Shown here: in pieces, positions 1 to 13,360 of the stretch
Position numbering within the stretch: the first letter of the stretch is position 1
How the letters are laid out: each line of letters begins with the position of its first letter
NCBI RefSeq assembly: GCF_000247815.1
Contig: NC_021672.1
Coordinates: 69,290,926-69,354,925, forward strand
Reading direction: 5' to 3'
Source of the DNA: Ficedula albicollis
Lineage: Eukaryota > Chordata > Aves > Passeriformes > Muscicapidae
DNA: 64,000 nucleotides
Notes under the pieces: generated by a model
What the model was told of the DNA's origin: nothing
Seen by the model: the letters and a program-made list of their open reading frames with translations, nothing else
Database searches by the model: none
Program-made: the position numbers and the translations under genes

Positions 1-3000
1 TTGCTCTTTCCTGTTTTAATCTAAAGTACAAAACTCAACTGGTGGAGCTTGATTTCATTGATCAGTTAACTCCATCCAAGAGAAAATGGATCAGAGCTGC
101 AGTTCTGTTCTAAACAACAGAATATTTGATAATGAATAGCAATTAAATTTAAAAGGGATAATATTAAACTACCTTAATCTTGACTGTTGACTGTATGGCT
201 TTGGAATCAAAGCATGTTTTATAAAAAAAAAATTAAGACAATTCAAAGACTGAAAAGGGAATTCTGAAATCTGTACAAAGGCCACCAGTTCTCTTTATCT
301 TTCTGCTTTGCTTTCTAGTTCCTTAAGTAACTTTCTTTTCTTCTCATTTTTTTACCCAGAAATATTTCAAAGGAAGTTTTAATTGTTCTAAGATGGCTTT
401 TGAACTTCCAACCTACACGTGGTGTCAGAAAAGGGGCACCATGATATGAGACCCCAATATTAAACTGGACTATTTTTTATGAACCTTACCTAAACCTGCA
501 GAAAGCTTACCTAGACCTACAGGAACCAAAAGCTAATTTTTCCCATGAGAGTTCTAAATCCCATGCAGTGAAAACAGTTACATATATGACAGTAAATTCT
601 TTGTGTATGGGGATACAGGGAGTTATTTGTGGGGTGGGTAAATAAGTAATCATTTTAGGATACATGGAGCTTTCCTAGTAGTTAAACAACACCTTACCTA
701 CTTGTCAGACACCAAATCCTCTTTCAGTAAATGCACTGCAGCCAGCTGGGCCATCTATGCTTGCCCAGGAGGTATTCATTCCCCAGTCATGGTCAAAGTC
801 TACCTCCTTCACTTCCTTCTCCACCACAAAGAGCAGAAGTCATTTCTTATCTTTGTCACACAATAATTGAATCAATATATGACAGTAAATTTATAATAGT
901 TTCTTTGGGACTCGACCATGTGAAAGCTTGCCAGACAGCAAGGAAGATGCAAACAGCAGAATATTACACTCAGTCCTCCAATACTTCATTAGCAAAGAAG
1001 TGTTTGAACATTCAAAGATGCAAAATTCTCTATGCAATAGAATTTTGTGAAATTAAAGTACAGTCACCTCCCTCCTCATCTTCAGAAAAACATGAAATGA
1101 GGTGGCTGGATTTTGAGCTACCAGGTTTAACAACAGAGCAGGAAGGAAGGGAGCTGCTTGCATACATGTGCTTTCACTAACAGCATTTGCTCTGTTATGA
1201 GCCTGTCAAACCAGGCTGTTTTAGTTAAACTGGGAATCCAAAAAGTGACTTCCACAAAAAACTTAACAGCAAACTCCCGTGTGTGTGTGTGGTGTGTGCA
1301 GCCAGTGACAGGCAGCAGTTAACTGAAAACCCTTAGGGGTGTTCTGCATTGCAGAGAAAATGTTTGTACCCAGTAATGGCACAAGTGCATCTCAGACACC
1401 CACACATGCACCTCCTGCCCTCGGTCAGAAACTGCTCAATCAGAGAAACAGGGTCCTCAGGCTGTCACTGCACAGAACTGAAATCTTGGCTATCTTAACA
1501 GGCAGGAACACTTCAGGGGGAGGAACATGAGACCTGATAAAAGAGCAACACAAAGCCTCTACATCCAGCAAACCCCAACATCACCTAGCAGGACAGGTGG
1601 GGTAGAGGAGCAAGAATAGATTTGGATTTGGCATGCGGGTTACTGGAAAGTTAAAAGAACAATCTTATCAACAACTGGAAGAGTTGTCTAGTAAATATCA
1701 CCCCTTCCAAAGCATCTTCACCTCCCGATTTCAAAAAAGCCCTGTGCTTAGACATGGCAAACAAGATCCACATGCATTATGTCCAAGAAGCTCCTGATGA
1801 GCTCACTAGTTTGCATAAGAAAAACCTTCAGTTTCTGCTCAAATCCCCCAACTCCTCTCAAAAATATAAGATAATGGAATTAAACAAAATGCAACAGCTC
1901 AGTTCAGGGGCTAATTTACTTTGGGGATTTCCTACAGAAAACATGAAAAGAGCCAGAAGTTCAGATGGCAAAAACAATGTCTCAGCCATCCCAGTTGCAG
2001 CACACATCAGTGGGGCAGTTCTCAGTCCCCCAGAGAAATGCCAGGCAGCAGTAGGATAATCCAAAACAGCCACCACCAGTGTCAGCCGGCAGGGTGGGAA
2101 GGAGCTGGCCCTGGTGGGGACACTGCTCTGTGCCATTATTCAGCTCACCATGGACTTCCTCACTGCTGGTGCCATGGCATGGTGGGGATCTAACCTCAGC
2201 AGACCCCTGCTTTTCTTGCCCTAAGCCCAGGGAAGCTCTGGTCTGGGACTGAGTGGAACCAGTGGAACACTCAGACTTCACACACAAAAATGGTGAGAAG
2301 TCCTGAGAGCAATCAGGGAGCAAAGTAAATTCGACCCCCATTAGTTATGGGCTTCCCACAATGTCTTCTAGTATCAACTTCCTACATTCCCAGGGTTTCC
2401 CACCAGCAGAGGCTGCAGAACTCCTCACAGTGTTTCCCAGTGGCCAGTCACAATGGGGCCACCAACAGTCTGGTGTTTCCAACATTATGACCAAAAGTCA
2501 GCTCTGGGCAAGAGTGGGAGAGCTCATTCCCAGCAGAGTGAACATGACTCAAAGCAGCTGTGGTGCCCTGCTGATGTGCTCCTGCACCCACAGGGGCCAG
2601 GGCTGCCCATGGGGATGGCACCAGGGCAGTACAGGAAAACTCGCTGTCACCTCAGTCCTAAATTCCTGCTCTTCCCTCACTGTGAGCAACAGCTGAGCAG
2701 CAGTTGCCTGCAATGGCACACCCACTGCTCCCCAGCAGATCCAGTTTAACATCACAACACTGCCCACTGCATGGGAGGGCCAGGCACACAGCAGGCTGCT
2801 GCACACCTGTGTGGCAACACCTGGCAGAACTCCACTACAACATCCCCTGTGAATCCAAGGAAGGTTTAGCACTCATCCTTCAAATTTTGGGTGGGAGGTT
2901 GTCTAAGCACCTCAAGGTAAGATCCCAGCCCAGCCAGCAGTTCAGGAGGGCCATGACAGCTCAAAATAAGAACCTCATTCTTTTCTAGAAGAGCAAGAGG

Positions 3001-3700
3001 TTATAGTTGTTTTAGTTTTCAGTATGACTGGGCTGCAGTACAGGCTCTGGCATCCCCCCATTCTCACAGGCAGGTTATGTGAACATGGGTCTCACAATTC
3101 TGGCTTCAGGACATGATCGATAGCCAAGGCAAATTGAGGAAGATCAATGAGTCATTTGCTTCTTTGTTATCCAGGAATATTTTTTTTTTCCATCTTAATT
3201 GAAGCCCTTATGATTCTTATTGCAAGATAACCAAATGGGACCAGCAGAGAAATTAGGGAACATGATGTAACAGTCCTTTAGCATATGATCTAAAAGCCTT
3301 TTCTTGCCACAAAATTCAAAGCAGCCAAACCACAGGACAAAAACAGCTCAGAGCCTATTGTCTACTTTTCTTACACTGACAAGATGCTGATGATCTTCTC
3401 TCCTTGGAAAAACAAGTCCAGAGAGTCACCCCTCAAACATGCTTTTTATACTCCATTTTCCCCATTTCTATATTCATTTCCCCAAGTATGTCCTAAAAAA
3501 CATATAATTATGTACTATGCTTTACATGGAAGCAATTAGTTTTAGAAATTAACCACAAGGCACATTTAAGTCTATATTGCACTTGTATCCAAATCATCAC
3601 CACGTTGTGATGGTTGTATTATTTATTACGATTTAACTGCTACCAGCCTGTTTAGAAGGAAAACAACTCTCATAGTGGGCCCAGCCTTTCCATAAGTTAT
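1..3700. other. No gene recognised
   Basis: AT-rich unique sequence downstream of the PARP pseudogene. The open frames present are short, overlap on both strands and show no domain or paired splice sites that join to anything. Confidence 0.6.
1278..1300. repeat. Short (GT)n microsatellite
   Basis: About ten GT units with one interruption. Confidence 0.75.
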
Positions 3701-3849
3701 ACTCAAGTTTCCTTACTGTAAGTGAAACAGCTGCAGTATAGCTGAATGTCAGATAATGAGGTTCTCATATGCAACCCAGAGTTCAAAAAGGTGAACCTTG
3801 AAGTGTTATTTCCAGGCAAGACATTGTTACCTCTGACATCATCTTTATC

Positions 3850-6800
3850 AGGATGAACCTGTATCCCCCAAGATACAGGCCAGATAAATCTGGTGCTCCT
3901 CAAAGATGACAAAGATGGAAGGATTTTTTTCTTACCTACACAGCTGTTCAAAAGTCTGCTTGAAATTTCAGGTCTGGTTGGAAGGCAATAGTAATCATGG
4001 TTTCCCTGAACAAAATCTTCAACAAGAACTTCACTTACAAACATGCTGTGGTGGTCTGTGCTGGATGAACAGCATCGATGGGAGCAAGAGGCATCTCCAG
4101 CAAAGCAGCTTCCTAAGAATCATTAAAAAGTATGAGTAAGAAAGTGCCTAACCAAAGCAACAAATATCCATTATCAGCATTTTGGCAGCCAGCCCCTTAA
4201 CAAGCAGCTCTTGCATATCTTGCCTTCCCAGGTAGCTCCAAAACCATCCTTGCCAGGTGTTTCTGCTTGAGTTTGTTACAAGGCATCAGCACATGGGGCT
4301 GATCCAGCAGCTTTCATCATTGATTTTTGTTGCTTTACTGCTTACAAAAGATCTAGGATCAGACCCACAGCATTTTCCCTGCATTCTGGAAACCCCTCAA
4401 GAATTTTGATGCAGACCCAGCCCATGCCCTTGTAGTTTTTTCATAGGCTCCCATGAGTCTCACAGAGATCCTTCAGTCAAAATTCTGCTTACAGACTTTA
4501 GGCATATCAGATGGATTCATACTGTGGAACAGGAGCCACTCATTCACCTCCTGCCCAGGCTTCTCTTTTCCATTTGCTCTTTCTACCTACATGAAAACAC
4601 TGAGCTTCAGATATATTTAAAAGAAACTTTGCTAGTACAACAGGACCTAATGCAGAAATACAAGATTGTCTTGATATGGAAGAAAAGAATTGAAAGAATA
4701 TGCTAGATGCCAATCACATCTCATCCAGGGATACAGAAAATAGATCACAGGTCAAATATTGCTCTCTCATGGTCCTCTGCAGTCCTGAACTCTTAAGTCT
4801 CAATAACAATAACACTAAGTTTTGGTCTCACACCACAGTTTTTCTGACAAAACACTGGCCAGCAAGCAGACCACATTTTCTACAAACGCAGTATATCTGT
4901 TCTCAGAGAAGAACTGAAGGGTTCACTTGTTTGAATGTATTGAAACATTTTCAGTTCCTCTATCAGAGGAGTAAAATTAATTTAACCAGCTATACCTATC
5001 CCATCACTGGCCTTTAAATCAAACCTATCTACTAATTTCTCATGCTCTGTTCAATTGTGACCAAGTTAGACAAAAGAAAATGTGTCAAATTACACATTAC
5101 ACCTACAAAACAAAGAGCGAACCCTCCAGGGTTTTGAGTAATTGCTTTTTCTGAATTTGTAGAAAATGCTCATGCCAACTGGAACCACTTCTTTTTTTCC
5201 AGGAACATTCTGTTTTGGTGCTGTTTTCTTCCTTGGAAAACTTCAGCAAACTTCTGGACTGGCATCTCTGGTTACTTCCCTTGAGCCCAAGCGATCCTGT
5301 CCTGTTCTCTCTCCATTTGTGAAATGATAGTGGTACATACCCAAAACAGGCAGCTTTAGGTTCAGTTCAAGGATAGGATTAAATGTAGGTCTTCTATACC
5401 CTGGGGAAACAGTCTACTCATGCCTCTGGTGGTGGTTAATCAACCTCTCAGATTTCATAGGGAAAAAAAATAAAAACAAAAAAAATTTGGCCTTCTCCAT
5501 TGTGAATGAGAACATTACAGTTGCAAGAAGCCAAACAGTAAAGAAAACATTCCCCCAACTCATGTTGTCTTACCAACAGGGAGGGTATGTACAACTTGAA
5601 CTTAAAATGGGTTGCTGGAGGTTTTTTTTTCTTAAAAAAGGTCATAGAATCTGATAGTTTTTAAAATGGCTTATATAAAATCAGACTTACAAAACATAAT
5701 TTGAATGCACCCCAAGTATAAACCCCAGATTTATAATAGCCATCATTATAATAAAAATCTTCCCAGTCGCTGGGTTTTCCTAATTAAGACATACATTTTC
5801 AATAAACCCAGACCTAATTCCACAGGGGCCCCAACTCCTTTTCTTCACGTCCCCTCCCACTTTTAGATTTGGTTCTTTTTGCATCGTAAATCAGGGAAGC
5901 GGAGCACTCGGCTCCCGAGGAATGCGCCTGGGATGCGGGGCTGCGCGGAACAGGCTTTGCCTTCTGCCAAGGGGGAGCCACCCACACGCTGCAGGAACAA
6001 CATGGGGGCCCAGCCAGTGTGGGACGGCTCCTCTGCCACCCCGGGGAATGAAGCAAACTGGATACAAACAGCTGCAAATGTTGCCAAAGTGTCAGGCTTC
6101 CAGTCCTGCAGACGCTGCGGGTTCTGTAATCCTTGCCTCCGTTTGCTACCGGCTGGAAAAAAGAGTTGGTGCAACACTTTTGGTTATACCTCTCTGGTCA
6201 TTCCCAGAGGACCTGGCCAACACCCACTGGGGGTGCAATCCTGGCCTGGGATTTTATCAAAGCTCTGTTTCACTTTTTCATATTCCTTCCCTCTCTCTCC
6301 CTCCTGTCCCAGCGTGCTCTAAACATCTCCTCCAAGAGCTTGTCCATTAATACAAAGTTTCTATTGGACTCTGAGGAGCATCTTTCTTCTGCCCAGAGAA
6401 CATCTGCAACCCTAAGCAAGCTGAAGCAAAGCTGTGCAATGACACTGGGATTTCAGAACAGGTGTCCAGCTGGGAAAGAGAAGGTGAAATTGTTGTTCTA
6501 TATCAAGTGCACATTTATCTTTCTTGTGCACTGACTCATCCTCATAGACAAGCCCTGGTGTTACTGTAGTGAGTCATCAAAGCAACTTTATTTATAATCA
6601 CTCTGCCTGATGTTTCAAAAACACACAAGACCTAAACCTTATTATAGCAATACTAAATGAGTTGATGGTCCCCCAAAGCTCATGCTTTGATTTGAAATTC
6701 AAGAGCACGACAGAGTTTTAAAGAAGAAGGAGTCCTGTGAATAGTGAGCACTGTGGCTCAGCCTCCAGATCAGATCATCAGCTGTCATTTAGGTCAAACT

Positions 6801-8500
6801 AAAAGGTACAATGGATGAACAAACATTTCTGTGGCCATTTAGATACACAGTACCATGGTGTCAGTGGACCCTACAAAGCTCTTCTGCTCAACCACCCTCA
6901 TCCCTCTTGTAGCTGCAGATTTGGAGTAACATATTTGCAAACTAACAAAATCCGTTCCTGGACTCAGGCATATATTTTAGATTTAATTGATGCAAGGTGT
7001 TACAGGCTACAACTTTTCCCAACCTAGTGTGCAGGTGTGAGGAGATATTTATTTACCTCATATCCTATTTCAGGCAGTGCTGGATGGTCCCAGTTTGAAG
7101 GAAACATGGCATATGCCAAGGAGCATCTGATTGGCTGTTTGAAACAAGCTTACCTCATATCCTATTTCAGGCAGTGCTGGACGGTCCCAGTTTGAAGGAA
7201 ACATGGCATATGCGAAGGAGCATCTGATTGGCTGTTTGAAACAAGTGTGACCAAGATTAACAAACTCAAGGGATTTCCACAAGAGAGTCTGCTGGTCATA
7301 TTTCAGGGACTGCCTCAGAAAACTTGTGTCTTTAGGCTGTATATAAACTGTTCTCTCGCACTAATGCAAGCTGCAAGTAAATGTCCATTGTTATAGTGCA
7401 GCTCTGCAGCAAAATGCATCGCATTGGGCTTTCAGATAAGTGTTAGCTTTTCCTTCTTACTTGGCTATGTGCCTATAAACATGCCTAACAATATCATAAC
7501 CTTGATCTAGCCAAAGAAATTACCAACAGCTCTTCAAGCATGATCCCTGCATTACCTCCTCTTACCACAGCCAGGCCATCCTGGCCTCTTGAGGCCAAAA
7601 AAATAAAAAGAAAATATCATGGCACAAATTGTTCACACAATGCCTGCTGAGACCCTAAGAAATTGTTAAAACTATCACTTTCCTAAACTGGGAGAGGAAT
7701 TAGAGAAGGAAAATATCACCTAAACCACAACAGATTATCAACATCTGCTTTTGCTCCCACCAGAGCATTCATTTTCTTCTCTTTTACTTTTCTTCACTGT
7801 TATAAGACTCCACCCCATCCTTGTTCCAACAACACTGCACAAATTCCCCCTAACTGATATCTCTGCTTTTCCAGTCCCACTCTTCCACCTGCTCTAGGCC
7901 ACAGCATCCAAAAAAACCCCAGGGTGTCAGCCTTATTCCCTGATCTTCCCAGCTCACCAGCAGGCTGTGTGGCAAACCAAAATTGTCTTTTCCTAGCTTT
8001 ATGGCTATGCATGCCTCAGCTGGACCTGCTCTTCCACCTTGTCACCAGTACCAGCCTTAATAGAATATAAACCACAACTCTAGAAATCCCATTATGGTGT
8101 TTTTCCATCTCCATCAGATTTTTCTGAACAACCCCAGCCATGTAACTCATCAGCAGCAGAAAGTGGGAAGCTGCCCTGGCAGTCCTCAGGCCACTGGATG
8201 TCTCCTCAGTGCTCTCCCCTCGCAGCATGCCTGCCACAGTGACAGCCTGCCAACGCTGTCAAACCCACCAGCCAGCCTACCTGCACCCAGTCTACATCAG
8301 CAGATCAATGAGTCACTCTGAAGCAGGAGAGGACTCAATAAACACACGTTATTTTCCACAGTCAGGAAAAAAATGAGCATAACACCCCATACCTTTTCTT
8401 GTTCTGTTTCCTACTGCCACTTACTGCAGTGCTGGCACTTCTGCAGATTTTTATCCCAGAATGAAGATTCAGGTGTCTCTGGACCATTTTTTTGAAAGAG
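3850..8500 (-). pseudogene. Tandem PARP12-like pseudogene
   Basis: Degenerate copies of at least four exons of the neighbouring PARP12-like gene lie in the same order and strand with similar spacing. (a) 3850-4112 matches the last ART exon (MFVSEVLVEDFVQGN, then PSIFVIFEEHQIY). The frame breaks by one missing base near 3,925, and the catalytic tyrosine of SYFARDASYS is replaced (SCFAGDASCS). (b) About 4433-4570 matches the first ART exon. FHGT has become FHSM, and the W codon of NFDW is now TGA at 4473-4475. (c) 7057-7247 holds two tandem copies of the PPEWD/ALPEIG exon (FPSNWDRPALPEIGYE). (d) About 8425-8497 matches the end of the WWE (MVQRHLNLHSGIK), and its acceptor AG has been lost. The gene therefore cannot make a PARP. 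Other exons are missing or unrecognisable. Confidence 0.82.
7055..7247. repeat. Tandem duplication, period 97 bp, carrying a pseudogene exon
   Basis: Two copies about 97 bp long, differing at a few bases. Each holds the degenerate PPEWD-type exon of the PARP pseudogene with its donor. Confidence 0.93.
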
Positions 8501-10535
8501 AAGATAAATGCACTATGAATGAGAAAGGAGGTTTTGGTTCCCTGGGAATGCCGCCCAGGAGAGCAGATATCATTGTGAAACACAGAGGGATTAGCCTCCT
8601 GTGCTGCTCCTACATCCAGCCCCTCTTCTGTTCCCTGCTGCTTCTGCTTCAGGCATTTTGCTGTAAGGAGCTATCTGTGCAGCCTTTTCATGCTGTGGTG
8701 ATTGCCTGAGGAGCTGATTATTCCAGCTTCATGGTTTTTTCCCTTCACATAGCATATGCCTCCAAAGCCACCAAGTCTTGGAGGGTTGCTGATCTGACTT
8801 CCAACCAGCACAAGCTCTTCTTGTGGGGTTGAAAAAAGAGACCCTCTCCTCTGTGATGATAGCACAGGGAAAACACTCACAGGCACCTGTGAAAGTTTTG
8901 GGAAGGTTTGTGGACATCTTTTTAACTGTGCCTCGCTCCAAGTGGTGATACAAAGCAAACATTTGGATCTCTTTATAGTGGTGTAAATGCCTATGACAAA
9001 ATCAGGCCTCTTTGAGCAGCAGAGTCCTTCTCCAGGCCTCTAACCTCTGCCTCATTCACACTACATCTTTTCTGTTTTCCACTGATGTGACATAGCACCT
9101 CGTATTTCAATCCACATCCCAGGTGTTCTCACTGTTTTGCTTGCCAGAGATGCTCAGGAAAATTCCTGCCTCTCCTCACAACCTGGCAGCTGGTGCTGCC
9201 CACCAGACAGCAGCACCAGATGATGCTTCAGAGGCTGGGGAAGCCCAGAGCCTGCAGAGGCCCCAGGAGCCTGGCAGTATCTCTGGTGAATGCCAGATCC
9301 ACCAGCTCCCATGCAGTGACGTGCCCAGATTATGCTGGATGACTCAGGCTCAGCTTTGTCACTGGGGAAGATGTAAGGATAAGAACTCCACACACTCACT
9401 CACAAGAGCACAGTGATGGAGCAGAGCTACGAGAAGGTAAAAGCCAGAAGGAGCTGCTGAGGCTGTGCTTGGTCACTGTCTGAGCACTGATTCCCTGGTC
9501 TGCTTACAGCTCACTTGCCTTGAGTAAACTTCTCTTTAGTTCCAGCTGCTGAACAAGGCCACCAGAGAAACCACGTGCTTCTTCCAGCCCAGACCCAAGG
9601 AGGGGACATCCAACCTACCTCTTGCTCCCTTGGATTAGTTTTGGAAGATACTAAAGGGCAATGCACACCATCTCCTCTAGACATGAATATTATACTCACT
9701 TTTTAATGTTTTAATCAATGCTGCCTTCCAGAGTTTACAGCCTCCTTCAATTATAACATGTCATGAGCAACCATCACTGCACACAATTTCTTTTTAAGCT
9801 CTGCACAGGATGTGTATGTGTCAGAGAAACTCAAATACATGATTTATCAACTCATAATTGGCTTAAGCTATTATGCTCCTGACTCTTTGCTTCCCTGTTC
9901 CTCTCCCTGGAGGCAATGGTCACAGCAGTTTGGGAGGGAGCAAGGGGAGAGGGTTCCTGCTTGGAAAAGGCCTAACTGCATGGTACAGTGACACTTAAGG
10001 AAAAGCAGACTCACCAGCTTGTCATGCTCACTGTGCACCAGGATAAAATGAATTCACACAGAAAATCAAATTACAATGAGCACAACAACCATTCACAATG
10101 TGTGTGCACGAGAGACACCATATTGATCATGAATTATCCAGTATCATTCCCTTCAACACTTGTATCCTTATCTCAGCCCTTTATTTCCTAATTACAAACA
10201 TATAAGGAAGGTTCCCATATTTACAATCTTAGCTCAGCATGTCGTAATATCAAGGAGACAGAGATATTATTTTAAAAGTCCCTGTTTAGACCAGAGCCAC
10301 CAGTTTTGACTAGTTCACAAAAACTGCTTCCATTCTCTTTATTTTATGCTTCACTTCCTTCCCCTTCCCTTCCTCCAGTGTTAATAGATGCTGCCTGTAC
10401 TCCATGAAATGTTCCCTCATTGCTTTCACATTCAAGCAAAAAAGGATTTTCAATGGCATTTTGGAAAAGAAGCTGCATGACAGTTAATTTTCCTGTAAGT
10501 ACGTCAAGAGGTAAGCACACAGATTTTTTACCTTT

Positions 10536-10642
10536 CAAGTCTCTCTCATATTTCTGCAATTCCACTTGAAATTCCAAAGTGCGCAGATAAATCTGAAACC
10601 GTGGCACCACATCTGCAGAAGTTATAGGGGCAGCACCTTGTT
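10536..10642 (-). pseudogene. Exon-like segment, possibly the pseudogene's pre-WWE exon
   Basis: On the minus strand a good acceptor (TTTGTCCAG) and a donor (GAAAG/GTAAAA) bound an open stretch beginning EQGAAPITSADVV. Its first part (GGTGCTG, CTA, TGCAGA) resembles the 41-nt exon at 25839-25879 of the live PARP12-like gene. Its position also fits the spacing of the tandem copies. The rest matches nothing I recognise, so it may be an exon of something else or chance. Confidence 0.35.
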
Positions 10643-10804
10643 CTGGACAAAGGAGAGAGATATTTGTTAGCAGTTGGCTTTGGGCCACATAGGTGTCACA
10701 GGCAGGTTGAATTTAGCATCTGTGCAAGTGACAGGGAAAAGCCAGTGATTTAAACCGCTCAGATCATGGGCTTGTCTCTGAGCTGTATCAGGGTGCCTCT
10801 GATG

Positions 10805-11090
10805 TGTTTCATGGAATTTTAGAATTGAAGAATAGTTTGGGTTGGAAGGGACCTAAAAGATCATCTAGCTCCAATCCTCCTGCCATGAGCAGAAACACCT
10901 TCCACAGACTGCTCAAAGCTCTGCTCCATCTGACCTTGAACACTTGCAGGGATGGGGCATCCTATTCCAGTGCCTCCCCACCCTCACAGTAAAGAATCTC
11001 TTCCTAACATTTAATTTAAGCTTACCCTCTTCCAGCTTAAAGCCACCACTCCTTGTTCTGTCACTAAACACCCTTTGCCAGTCCCTGGAC
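10805..11090 (-). mobile_element. CR1 LINE 3'-end fragment, reverse orientation
   Basis: The stretch starts with TTTGGGTTGGAAGGGACC and runs through TGCCATGAGCAGAAACACC, GGATGGGGCATCC and CCCTCACAGTAAAGAA. These are well-known blocks of the reverse complement of avian CR1 3' ends. It is truncated at its 5' side like most CR1 copies, and it has no ORF2 coding capacity. Confidence 0.85.
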
Positions 11091-11672
11091 CACAGCAGGT
11101 TGGAGGGTCTCTCTCATGTCCATCTCTCCTCTCTGTGTCCCCCAACCAAGAACCTGATGCCCTTCACCCTCCTCTGACTGCTCTCAGAGGTGGAATAGAG
11201 GATCCTTGGAAGAAGAAAGTGCAAATCCAGGCTCTGGAGATATTTCCAAGTGAGTTTATAGATGGCAATGGCCCCTGGTTTGATAGTTTGGATGGGAAAA
11301 GCAGGTGATTTTCTGGGATTTGTTTTTCAGCAGAAGTATGTGGAAAGTAAGCTCTTCTCACACACCAGAACTTTCAAATTAAAATGAGTTTTCCAATTCC
11401 CAAGCCATCTGTAAAGGCAGCCTGTTTTCAGAGCTGTGTTTCCTGGGAGCATTGAGGAAAATCAGACAAAAATGCAAAAATGTGTGAGGTGATGAAGAAA
11501 GCACTGGGAGCATATCTGCACCCCTTTTATTAAACAAAGCTAGCAGGTGTTAAGTTCAAAGCAAGACAAAGGAGAGCCTCCCTCAAGCAATATCCCGTTC
11601 AGCTGTGGGAATATTTGCTACAAGATGTTGCGGAAGCTAAAATTTTATACAGATTTTAAAAGTGATGGAATA

Positions 11673-11757
11673 ATCACTGAAAGAAAAACACATCCAGGGT
11701 TATTATATATATATACATCACTGAAAGAAAAACACATCCAGGGTTATTATACATATA
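11673..11757. repeat. Tandem duplication, period 44 bp
   Basis: ATCACTGAAAGAAAAACACA recurs at 11673 and 11717. The copies are separated by a TA-rich stretch. Confidence 0.9.
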
Positions 11758-12189
11758 GTTACCAATTCTGGTGCAGGAGATCTCCAAGCCAAAATTTGCT
11801 GCAGGCAGGCAGAGCAGCTTGGAAAAGTATTGCTACAAATCTGCCTTGAGCTAATTTTGTCTGGGCACCTCTATCATCCAGTGATGGGGACAGACTCTGG
11901 TACACTTCTTGTCCTGATATGATACAGCCTTTCCTACATTTTGGGGTGAGAAGAGCAGGAAGGGAGTGACTTAGTATTGGGGCATGAGAGGGAGATGTTC
12001 ACTTGCTTTCTGTATTCAACCACCCAGCACCATCAGGCAGCTTTTCCATCCTGCCCACAGAGCGGGTGTCAGTGATGGACAGACAGCACAGAACGATGGA
12101 CACGGGCAAGGAAAGAGACAGATGAGGCTGTGGCAGTGCCAAAAGCATTTGCGGTGACCCTGCACCTCTCCGGTGTGCTGGGCAGCGCT

Positions 12190-12600
12190 CCCCGCCCTCA
12201 CACAACCTCCCGCAGCTCTGCCTGCCGTGGGCTCCACTCCGCACTGATCCGCACCCCGTGCTCGGCAGCAGCGATTAAACCACGACTTTCTGGGCAGGGG
12301 AAACTGACCTGGCTGCGGGGCAGGTGCCCGTGAGGGACAGAAACCCACAAATCCTGCCCTGCTACACAAATTCTGTCCGTCTGCGCTGGGCGAGCGCGGA
12401 GCCGCCCCGCTCGCCCTCAGCCGCGGGGCTCCGGGGCCCTCGGTGCCCTCAGCGCCCTCAGCCGCCCCCGCCGCGGGGCTCCGGAGCTGGGCTGGCTCCT
12501 CAGGGCTGGGCGGGCACCGCCACCTAGGGACGGCCACAAGGCTGTGGCAAGAGCTGGCGCCTCCCTGTTTTCCTCAGGGAAAGCTCCTGACAGCGCTCCA
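12190..12600. promoter_or_regulatory. CpG island, likely former promoter of the PARP pseudogene
   Basis: A dense cluster of CpG dinucleotides in a GC-rich block stands out from the AT-richer, CpG-poor surroundings. It lies about 8.4 kb upstream of the pseudogene's terminal exon. The live copy has a CpG patch at nearly the same distance from its last exon. Open frames in it on both strands are the result of few stops in GC-rich DNA and show no known domain. Confidence 0.6.
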
Positions 12601-13181
12601 AGCGCTCCTTCTCCGCCCGGCAGCAGGGCAGTGTCTTCTCTTTGGGGCACGCTTGGTTTGTGTTCTCCTTTCATCATGTGCCATCGCCGCTTTCAGTGTC
12701 AACCGCAAAATGACTCTGAACACACACGTCAAGGCCTGTCTGACAGCTGAAGAACAGATCCTCACCTTGTTTTGCCCTGTTTCATGGAGCACTTTGCTTC
12801 TTGGAGATACCCAGACCAAAAAATCAAATAGCCGGCACAGCCAGTCCTGCAGCCGTGCTCAGGGGCTTCCCAAAACCACCCTCAGCTCCCATCCTGTACA
12901 CGTCCCTCTGCTTGGGCTGTATCCTTCCTTGCACCAACATCTGCCCTTATCCTTGTGCCTGCTCAGGGAGAGTCCCCTTCTTCCCACACTGCTGCAGCCC
13001 GGACTGCTTAAAATCGGTAAAGAGCTTTTCCCTCCCCCTGTGTTCTGGCCTGCAAGCCTTGCCTATGCAGGACAGGCTGTGTTGAGCACTAGTCACATCC
13101 CACCTGCATTAGACATCAAGCAAACAGATACTTCACCTTTGAAATTGTTATTGTACTGCCAATAATCTGCTTGAAACTGGC

Positions 13182-13360
13182 GAGTGCCAGTCTGGTCAGC
13201 GGGAATTGCCTTCTTTGACTGTGTAGAGGTTCAAGCAGGAGCACAATAGTTTGGAGACTAGAGAAAAAAAGAGTGCCAGTCTGGTCAGCGGGAATTGCCT
13301 TCTCTGACTGTGTAGAGGTTCAAGCAGGAGCACAGTAGTTTGGAGACTAGAGAAAAAAAA
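13182..13360. repeat. Tandem duplication, period 89 bp
   Basis: Copies begin GAGTGCCAGTCTGGTCAGCG at 13182 and 13271, and both end in an A-run. Confidence 0.93.

Noticed and set aside
12016..12537. 173-residue minus-strand frame in the CpG island, considered as first exon of the PARP pseudogene
   Set aside because: Composition is that of GC-rich noncoding DNA. No zinc-finger or WWE pattern and no matching frame in the live copy's CpG patch.
12443..13165. 240-residue open frame on the plus strand
   Set aside because: It starts in the CpG island, where GC-rich DNA has few stops. The residues are low-complexity Ala/Pro/Ser then Leu-rich, with no family match.
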